A stretch of 7,746 bases of DNA from Flavobacteriaceae bacterium (GTDB lineage Bacteria > Bacteroidota > Bacteroidia > Flavobacteriales > Flavobacteriaceae). The DNA lies in NCBI GenBank assembly GCA_008081175.1, contig VMCW01000142.1:1-7746 (forward strand). Reading direction: 5' to 3'. The position numbers and the translations under genes are program-made. Positions 1 through 5,528 of this stretch are shown one piece after another (position 1 is the first letter of the stretch; each line of letters begins with the position of its first letter). Below the pieces are notes generated by a model. It worked only from the letters and a program-made list of their open reading frames with translations, was not told the origin of the DNA and searched no databases.

Positions 1-710
1 TACGCAACATAAAATGCATCAAAAAACAAAGGATAGTTGGTGAGATGTTTATACCCGCAACTTGTTGTAAAAGTTATTAAGCCTTTGCTTGTGAAGTGCC
101 ACAAATGTCTAGGAACATCAAGAGCGGCCCATTCGTTGTTATAATATTTTGCGTCGGGACTATTGAAGTTGGGTACCGCTAGTACTAAAACGCCTTCTTG
201 GTTTAAATGGTTTTTTAATTTTTGTAATACCGCTTTGGGGTCTTCCAAGTGCTCCAAAACGTGCCATAGTGTAATTGCATCAAATGAAGCGTCTGTTGAC
301 AAGTCTTCTAATTTGTGCACACAGGATATTCCTTTTTCTGCAACGAGTGAGCTGGCTTTTTTATTCGGTTCTAAGGCCATTACTTTATAATTAAAGCCTT
401 TGAGATACGCTGTAAAATTACCCACCCCTGCACCATAATCCAAAAGGGATTTTCCGTTTACATTATTTTTAATTATTCTTTTTTTATATGCAAACATGAC
501 GTTTTGAGCAAAGAGATACAAACGCCCTACAACACTTTTTTGTTCATTTTTATGAGAATCGTATTCCTCTGATTCGTAATACGAGTTCAAATTGGTGCCT
601 GGAGGATACAGGGTTTGTGCTATAGCATTCTTTTCCTGCCAGACCACATCAAAATTCCTTCCGCTTACTAGGTGGTCTGTTGCTGAAAACAATTTTTCTT
701 TATGTTGCAT
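1..710 (-). CDS. Class I SAM-dependent methyltransferase, 3' end cut by window edge
   Basis: Reading leftward from the ATG at 710-708, an open frame of 236 codons runs to the window edge without a stop, so the C-terminus is missing. The core is a Rossmann methyltransferase of the Methyltransf_23/UbiG-like type. The SAM-binding motif I is LLDYGAGVGNF at residues 89-99, followed by the acidic end of strand 2 in ALEPN (residues 112-116, Glu114). WHVLEHLEDP lies at 149-158 and LAVPNFNSP at 177-185. The block WAALDVPRHLWHFT (194-207) is, from memory, typical of a Bacteroidota methyltransferase group of unknown substrate. The roughly 85-residue N-terminal extension before motif I may contribute to substrate binding. 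The gene starts 23 bases after the mnmG stop on the same strand, so it is probably co-transcribed with ybeY and mnmG. The substrate cannot be read from the sequence. Confidence 0.85.
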   Translation of the reverse strand, partial: MQHKEKLFSATDHLVSGRNFDVVWQEKNAIAQTLYPPGTNLNSYYESEEYDSHKNEQKSVVGRLYLFAQNVMFAYKKRIIKNNVNGKSLLDYGAGVGNFTAYLKGFNYKVMALEPNKKASSLVAEKGISCVHKLEDLSTDASFDAITLWHVLEHLEDPKAVLQKLKNHLNQEGVLVLAVPNFNSPDAKYYNNEWAALDVPRHLWHFTSKGLITFTTSCGYKHLTNYPLFFDAFYVA

Positions 711-712
711 TT

Positions 713-728
713 TGTTCCACGTGAAACC
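713..728 (+). other. parS: parS-like ParB-binding site (15/16), between mnmG and methyltransferase
   Basis: TGTTCCACGTGAAACC matches the widely conserved parS consensus TGTTNCACGTGAAACA at every position except the last. The palindromic core CACGTG is at 718-723. It occupies most of the 23-base gap between the mnmG stop codon and the methyltransferase ATG and ends 2 bases before that ATG. ParB (Spo0J) dimers load on such sites, spread along DNA and act with ParA and SMC in origin segregation. ParB binding here is inferred from sequence only. A second site in the window greatly raises confidence. Confidence 0.83.
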
Positions 729-733
729 TTTAG

Positions 734-2605
734 TTAACGTCCCATAGAAACCAATAATACACTAATATCACTGGGGTTGATCCCACTTATTCTTGAGGCC
801 TGAGCAAGTGTCTCTGGTTTAAATTTGTTCAATTTTTCTTTGGCTTCAAAAGAAAGAGAAGCCAAGCGTTCGAAATCAAAATTTCTTGGGATTTTTATAT
901 TTTCAAGGCGCTTCAACTTGTCGGCGTTACGTTTTTCTTTTTCTATATAGCCGGCATACTTTACTTCAATTTCTGCTTGTTCGAAAACGGTGTCGTCCAT
1001 TTCCTCCGACTTCATAAACTGCTGTAGCGAATGAAAGACATCAAAATCAGCCCTATTGAGGTTTGGCCTTGCCAACAATTTCGCGTATTTATCTGTTTGC
1101 TTTACTGGAAGTTCCTTTTTTAAGGCAAGCAGTTGGTTCGCAACATCCAAAGGATAACTAGTTTTATTGAGGTAGGAGACAAGAGTTGTTCTTTTCTTGC
1201 GCTTGTCCTCAACCTTTTTCATTCGTTCCGAAGAGGCTAGCCCCAGGTCATATGAAAGCGGTGTTAAACGTTCGTCCGCATTATCTTGCCTAAGAAGGGT
1301 ACGGTATTCTGCGCGTGAAGTAAACATTCGATAGGGTTCTTCGGTGCCTTTTAAGATAAGATCGTCTATTAAAACACCTATATACGCTTGTTCCCTTCCT
1401 AAAATAAAAGGCGTGTTGTTTTTTACTTTTTGGTGTGCATTAATTCCTGCCATTATCCCCTGTGCTGCAGCCTCTTCGTAGCCGGTAGTTCCATTAATTT
1501 GCCCTGCAAAAAACAAATTTTCAATTAGGCGTGTTTCAAGGCTATGATACAGTTGTGTGGGTGGAAAATAATCGTATTCAATGGCATATCCAGGGCGGAA
1601 AAATTTTACCTGTTCAAATCCTTTTACCGCTTTAAGTGCCTTGTATTGAATGTCATCTGGTAGTGATGTCGAAAAGCCGTTTACATAAACTTCAACAGTG
1701 TTCCATCCTTCTGGTTCTACAAAAATTTGATGCTGGCTTTTGTCTTTAAATCGGTTGATTTTGTCCTCTATAGACGGACAATACCGCGGTCCAGTGCTTT
1801 GTATTGCTCCATTAAACATGGGGGAACGATCAAAGCCTTCTCTTAATGTATTGTGTACCTCCTCGTTGGTGTGTGTGATAAAACAACTGCGTTGACGGGT
1901 CAAGGGCTGTGTTTGGTCTGAAAAAGAAAACTTAGAGGGGTTTTCATCTCCCGGTTGCTCTGTCATCTGAGAATAATCTAATGATCTACCGTCAACTCGC
2001 GGGGGGGTGCCTGTTTTCATTCGTCCAGATTCAAATCCTAAAGATTCGAGTTTAGCCGTCAGTCCTGTTGCTGCTTTTTCGCCAGCTCGACCTCCTCCAA
2101 AATTCTTCTCTCCAATATGAATGAGTCCATTGAGAAAAGTTCCGTTTGTAAGCACGACAGCCTGTGCATATATCTTCAATCCTAGAGAAGTGACCACACC
2201 CACAGCGCGATTGTGCTCTACCAGAATGTCGACGATCATTTCTTGGTAAAAATCAACAAGAGGCGTTTGCTCTAATAAATTGCGCCACTCGAGCGTAAAT
2301 AGGCTGCGATCCGACTGGACTCTGGGGCTCCACATGGCGGGTCCTTTAGACTGGTTGAGCATTTTATATTGAATAGCAGATCGATCAGAAACAATACCAC
2401 TGTATCCTCCTAAGGCGTCTATTTCACGAACAATTTGGCCCTTTGCTATTCCTCCCATTGCAGGGTTACACGACATTTGTGCGACATTTTGCAAATTCAT
2501 AGTAACCAACAGGGTTTTAGACCCTAGATTGGCAGCGGCTGCAGCCGCCTCGCAACCTGCATGTCCCGCTCCGACAACAATGACGTCGTATTTTGTATTA
2601 AACAT
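734..2605 (-). CDS. mnmG: tRNA uridine-5-carboxymethylaminomethyl modification enzyme MnmG (GidA)
   Basis: This 623-residue protein has the usual full length for MnmG. With MnmE it forms the complex that installs (carboxymethyl)aminomethyl groups at C5 of wobble uridine 34 in certain tRNAs, using FAD, NADH and a folate one-carbon donor. The FAD-binding dinucleotide fold is seen in VIVVGAGHAGCEAA near the N-terminus (GAGHAG, residues 12-17). QMSCNPAMGGIAKG contains Cys46, and GPRYCPSIEDK (272-282) is GidA signature 1 with Cys276; these two cysteines correspond to the conserved pair known to matter for activity. Signature 2 begins with AGQINGTTGYEE at 366 and ends near 386. The helical MnmE/tRNA-binding C-terminal region follows. 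The ATG overlaps the ybeY stop by 8 bases, suggesting translational coupling. In many bacteria mnmG lies near the replication origin, which fits the flanking parS sites. Confidence 0.97.
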   Translation of the reverse strand: MFNTKYDVIVVGAGHAGCEAAAAAANLGSKTLLVTMNLQNVAQMSCNPAMGGIAKGQIVREIDALGGYSGIVSDRSAIQYKMLNQSKGPAMWSPRVQSDRSLFTLEWRNLLEQTPLVDFYQEMIVDILVEHNRAVGVVTSLGLKIYAQAVVLTNGTFLNGLIHIGEKNFGGGRAGEKAATGLTAKLESLGFESGRMKTGTPPRVDGRSLDYSQMTEQPGDENPSKFSFSDQTQPLTRQRSCFITHTNEEVHNTLREGFDRSPMFNGAIQSTGPRYCPSIEDKINRFKDKSQHQIFVEPEGWNTVEVYVNGFSTSLPDDIQYKALKAVKGFEQVKFFRPGYAIEYDYFPPTQLYHSLETRLIENLFFAGQINGTTGYEEAAAQGIMAGINAHQKVKNNTPFILGREQAYIGVLIDDLILKGTEEPYRMFTSRAEYRTLLRQDNADERLTPLSYDLGLASSERMKKVEDKRKKRTTLVSYLNKTSYPLDVANQLLALKKELPVKQTDKYAKLLARPNLNRADFDVFHSLQQFMKSEEMDDTVFEQAEIEVKYAGYIEKEKRNADKLKRLENIKIPRNFDFERLASLSFEAKEKLNKFKPETLAQASRISGINPSDISVLLVSMGR

Positions 2606-3026
2606 TATTTAATTGTTTCACGTGGAACAGATCAATAAACTCATTTTCTCTTTGTCGCATCTCAGCCTTTTTTTCTTGGGTGCTATCTTCATGGCCCATA
2701 CAGTGCAAAACACCATGAGAAATAACCCTAAGTGTTTCATCTTCAAGTGTTTGTGATTCTTCTTTGGCAGATTGTTCAATTGCCCACATGGAAATAAAAA
2801 ACTCTGCAGACAGTATTTTCCCTGTTGAATAATCAAAAGTGATTATATCTGTATGCGTCTCATGATTGAGATACTCCTGGTTCATTTCCAGCAATCTTTC
2901 TTTACTTACAAAATTGTAAAAAAGGCGATCAATTTGAAACCCTTTTTGTTCAATATATGTCGTAAGTGCTATTCGAATAGGCGCTTCTTGAACAATTTCC
3001 GGAATATTAACAAACTGTATAATAAT
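2598..3026 (-). CDS. ybeY: Endoribonuclease/rRNA maturation factor YbeY, start abnormal (AUU start or frameshift)
   Basis: YbeY is a metal-dependent ribonuclease involved in 16S rRNA 3'-end maturation and ribosome quality control. The metal motif is HGVLHCMGHED: His104 and His108 plus Asp114, which replaces the third histidine of proteobacterial YbeY; I recall Asp as usual in Bacteroidota. NQEYLNHETHTDIITFDY (49-66) is the conserved central block. The usual GDI segment reads AEF here. Conserved-looking sequence continues upstream of the first in-frame TTG (2894) as IIQFVNIPEIVQEAPIR up to an in-frame TGA at 3029-3027, with no in-frame ATG, GTG or TTG in between. I place the 5' boundary at the ATT at 3026, giving 142 residues, close to family length. 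An ATG at 3030-3028 is out of frame by one base. The last codons contain a parS site, and the stop overlaps the mnmG start. Confidence 0.88.
   Translation of the reverse strand: MIIQFVNIPEIVQEAPIRIALTTYIEQKGFQIDRLFYNFVSKERLLEMNQEYLNHETHTDIITFDYSTGKILSAEFFISMWAIEQSAKEESQTLEDETLRVISHGVLHCMGHEDSTQEKKAEMRQRENEFIDLFHVKQLNNV
2614..2629 (-). other. parS: parS ParB-binding site inside the 3' end of ybeY
   Basis: On the minus strand this reads TGTTCCACGTGAAACA, a full 16/16 match to the parS consensus TGTTNCACGTGAAACA, identical to the form I know from Bacillus subtilis. The core CACGTG is at 2619-2624. It lies in the coding sequence of ybeY, spanning codons 133-138 (L-F-H-V-K-Q), just upstream of the mnmG start. 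By analogy it should be bound by ParB and help organise and segregate the origin region; occupancy is inferred, not shown. Confidence 0.92.
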
Positions 3027-3038
3027 TCATCTTTTTTG

Positions 3039-3046
3039 CAAATATA
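3039..3046 (-). promoter_or_regulatory. Bacteroidota-type -7 promoter element for ybeY-mnmG
   Basis: The minus strand reads TATATTTG, a full match to the Bacteroidota -7 consensus TAnnTTTG. It ends 8 bases before the ATG at 3030-3028. With the element centred on -7, the transcript would start around 3035, leaving a leader of about 5 A-rich bases before that ATG. No good TTG at -33 is seen. This spacing supports 3030 as the ancestral start site of ybeY. Confidence 0.6.
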
Positions 3047-3089
3047 CAGGAATTGTGTTGTCGGTCTAGCGGAATCCATTTATAGCGCT

Positions 3090-3097
3090 TATCTTTG
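3090..3097 (+). promoter_or_regulatory. Bacteroidota-type -7 promoter element for gltX
   Basis: TATCTTTG matches the TAnnTTTG consensus fully and ends 8 bases before the gltX ATG at 3106. The predicted start near 3101 leaves a leader of about 5 A residues. TTG triplets occur at 3053-3055 and 3058-3060, but the second is about 29 bases away, longer than the usual spacing, so the -33 element is weak or absent. It is divergent from the ybeY promoter, about 43 bases away. Confidence 0.6.
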
Positions 3098-3105
3098 AGC
3101 AAAAA

Positions 3106-4581
3106 ATGACTACACGTGTTCGTTTTGCTCCCAGTCCAACTGGGCCTTTACATATCGGTGGGTTACGCACCGCTCTTTTCAACTACCTTCACGCACGAAA
3201 AAACAATGGGGTCTTTATACTCAGAGTAGAAGACACAGACCAAAACAGGTATGTTGAAGGCAGTGAAGATTATATACAACACGCATTGGAATGGTGTGGA
3301 ATGGTGCCTGATGAAGGCCCAAAAAACGGGGGCGCCTTTGGTCCATACAGACAAAGTGAACGAAGTTCTATTTATAAAGAGCATGTCAATTTGCTTTTAG
3401 AAAAAGGGGCTGCATATTATGCGTTCGACTCCTCAGAGGAACTCAACGCAGCTCGAGAACAGGCAGAAAAAAATAAAGAAACATTTCGGTACGGTAGTCA
3501 AAATAGATTACAATTTAAAAACAGCTTGACACTGTCAAAAGAAGAAATTCAAACTTATTTAAGAGGGGATTATGTTGTAAGGTTAAAAGTTGAGCCAGGA
3601 AAAACAGTTACGGTCTTTGATGAAGTGCGAGGAAATGTACAGGTATCCTCTGACCTTATAGATGACAAAATCTTAATAAAGGCAGACGGTCTACCTACCT
3701 ATCATTTTGCTAATGTGGTGGACGATAAATTAATGAAAATTACTACCGTGATTCGCGGAGAAGAGTGGTTACCCTCTTTGCCTTTACATCAGCTTATCTA
3801 TGATGCCTTTGGATGGGATAGTCCACAGTTTATGCATTTGCCCTTGATTCTAAAACCCAGTGGCAAAGGAAAACTTTCAAAAAGAGATGGAGACAAAGAG
3901 GGCTTTCCTGTCTTTCCCTTGCAATGGAAACAGGATACACCTGGGTTTAGAGAAATGGGTTTCTTGCCCGAAGGAATGGTAAACTACCTTGCTCTTTTGG
4001 GGTGGAATGACGGCAGTGATAATGAGTTTTTCTCTTTGAAGAATCTGGAAGCAAAATTTGATGTTGAGGGCGTTCAAAAAGGAGGGGCGCGTTTTGATTA
4101 CGAAAAAGCCCGATGGATCAATCATCATTATGTTATAGAACAACCAACAGAAGAACTGATACAAAACCCATATGTGTTGGAAATTCTAAAGGAGTTTCCG
4201 AAAGAAAAATACAGCTCTATAGTTGCTTTGGTTAAAGAGCGCCTTTATACTCTAAAAGATCTTGAACAAGAAACCGCTTTTTTGAAGACTCCCTATGATT
4301 ACGACGAGAAAGGCGTTGCAAAAGTTCGTGATAAAAACCCCGTAAAGGTCTTGGAACAAATTTGTATTCTGTTAGAGCGTGCTGGCGTAGGTGGTGAGTT
4401 GAAAGAACAGCTTTTTCACTGGGCTAAAGAAGAAGGGGTGCCTCTAGGTGTTGTTATGCAGTCCTTTCGGTTGAGCTTAGTTGGTGCGCTTTCAGGGCCT
4501 GATTTATTTGAAGTTTGTGCCCTTTTAGGAAAAGACGTATCTTTAAAAAGAGTACAAAATTTTATTAACTATTTGACTTAA
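3106..4581 (+). CDS. gltX: Glutamyl-tRNA synthetase
   Basis: This class I aminoacyl-tRNA synthetase joins glutamate to tRNA-Glu using ATP in the cytoplasm. The 491-residue length fits bacterial GluRS. RFAPSPTGPLHIGGLRTALF near the N-terminus carries the HIGH-type signature HIGG (residues 16-19). RVEDTDQNRY follows at 40-49, and the KMSKS-type loop is KLSKR at 256-260, within GKGKLSKRDGDKEGFPVFP, a form I associate with Bacteroidota. The C-terminal part (about residues 330-491) is the helical anticodon-binding region. The ATG at 3106 is chosen because the homologous MTTRVRFAPSP begins there and the promoter element ends 8 bases upstream. The SPFH gene follows after 12 bases, probably in one transcript. 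Because glnS is also present in the window, this enzyme is probably the discriminating type specific for tRNA-Glu (inference). Confidence 0.97.
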   Translation: MTTRVRFAPSPTGPLHIGGLRTALFNYLHARKNNGVFILRVEDTDQNRYVEGSEDYIQHALEWCGMVPDEGPKNGGAFGPYRQSERSSIYKEHVNLLLEKGAAYYAFDSSEELNAAREQAEKNKETFRYGSQNRLQFKNSLTLSKEEIQTYLRGDYVVRLKVEPGKTVTVFDEVRGNVQVSSDLIDDKILIKADGLPTYHFANVVDDKLMKITTVIRGEEWLPSLPLHQLIYDAFGWDSPQFMHLPLILKPSGKGKLSKRDGDKEGFPVFPLQWKQDTPGFREMGFLPEGMVNYLALLGWNDGSDNEFFSLKNLEAKFDVEGVQKGGARFDYEKARWINHHYVIEQPTEELIQNPYVLEILKEFPKEKYSSIVALVKERLYTLKDLEQETAFLKTPYDYDEKGVAKVRDKNPVKVLEQICILLERAGVGGELKEQLFHWAKEEGVPLGVVMQSFRLSLVGALSGPDLFEVCALLGKDVSLKRVQNFINYLT

Positions 4582-4593
4582 ATCCAAAACACC

Positions 4594-5523
4594 ATGACTA
4601 CTTACATCATTATATTACTTATTGTTTTACTCCTGTTCTCAGGGATTTTTGTTGTGAAGCAACAAACGGCAGCCATTGTAGAGCGCTTTGGACGTTTTAC
4701 TTCTATTCGCCAGTCCGGTTTACACTTCAGGATACCGATTATTGACAAAATCGCTGGGAGAATTAGCTTGCGAATCTTACAATTGGATGTTATAGTAGAA
4801 ACAAAAACCAAAGATGATGTTTTTGTAAAGCTTAAAGTTTCTGTACAGTATAAAGTCGTTGTAGATAAAGTTTACGATGCTTTTTATAAGCTTGATTATC
4901 CCCAGGATCAAATTACCTCTTATGTGTTTGATGTGGTACGTGCTGTAGTTCCTAAAATGAAATTGGACGATGTCTTTGAGAAAAAGGACGATATTGCAAA
5001 CGCTGTAAAGGGTGAGCTCAATGATGCAATGATAAACTATGGCTACGATATCATTAAGGCTTTAGTAACGGACATTGACCCTGATCCCGAAGTAAAAGCA
5101 GCAATGAACAGAATCAATGCTGCCGAACGCAAAAAAGTGGCGGCACAATACGACGGTGATGCAGAACGTATCTTAATTGTTGAAAAAGCAAAAGCTGAGG
5201 CAGAAAGCAAAAGGCTTCAAGGACAAGGTATTGCGGATCAACGTAGAGAAATTGCTAGAGGTTTAGAGGAGTCCGTTGACGTTTTAAATAAAGTGGGTAT
5301 CAACTCCCAGGAGGCTTCTGCTTTGATTGTAGTCACGCAGCACTACGACACCCTCCAAGCGATAGGCAGTGAAACAAACACCAACCTTATTCTTCTTCCA
5401 AATTCACCACAATCGGGTAGTGAGATGCTTAACGACATGGTTGCTTCCTTTACTGCTAGTAATCAAATAGGAGAAGCGATGAAAAAACAAACAAAAGGAA
5501 AGGCTCCTTTAGACACTAAATAA
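4594..5523 (+). CDS. Membrane-anchored SPFH/stomatin-like (Band 7) protein
   Basis: The 309-residue protein opens with one hydrophobic segment (about residues 4-21, YIIILLIVLLLFSGIFVV) that should anchor it in the inner membrane. An SPFH/Band 7 domain follows: QQTAAIVERFGRFTSIRQSG, then LHFRIPIIDKI, then VKLKVSVQYKV, to about residue 180. An Ala/Glu/Lys/Arg-rich helical, probably coiled-coil stretch (AAERKKVAAQYDGDAERIL onward, about 165-235) is typical of oligomer-forming stomatins. Near the C-terminus lies LILLPNSP. Family members form ring- or cage-like membrane scaffolds and often modulate proteases or membrane microdomains; no partner protease or NfeD gene is seen in this window. The protein resembles the stomatin/paraslipin/HIR group more than HflK/HflC, but the exact subgroup is uncertain. 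There is no Shine-Dalgarno motif before the ATG. Linkage to gltX suggests co-transcription rather than shared function. Confidence 0.9.
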   Translation: MTTYIIILLIVLLLFSGIFVVKQQTAAIVERFGRFTSIRQSGLHFRIPIIDKIAGRISLRILQLDVIVETKTKDDVFVKLKVSVQYKVVVDKVYDAFYKLDYPQDQITSYVFDVVRAVVPKMKLDDVFEKKDDIANAVKGELNDAMINYGYDIIKALVTDIDPDPEVKAAMNRINAAERKKVAAQYDGDAERILIVEKAKAEAESKRLQGQGIADQRREIARGLEESVDVLNKVGINSQEASALIVVTQHYDTLQAIGSETNTNLILLPNSPQSGSEMLNDMVASFTASNQIGEAMKKQTKGKAPLDTK

Positions 5524-5528
5524 GTCGC

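Noticed and set aside
163..390. A rightward open frame of 75 codons across 163-390.
   Set aside because: It is antisense to the methyltransferase, whose motifs are recognisable over the same bases; the frame has no family features.
2853..3098. A rightward open frame of 81 codons covering the ybeY 5' region and the ybeY-gltX gap.
   Set aside because: It is antisense to YbeY, crosses both promoter elements and shows no domain; YbeY homology explains the minus strand.
3109..3118. A third CACGTG core at the start of gltX (3111-3116), as a possible third parS site.
   Set aside because: Outside the core the flanks do not match: only about 7 of 16 positions agree with TGTTNCACGTGAAACA. It is explained by the coding sequence for M-T-T-R-V.
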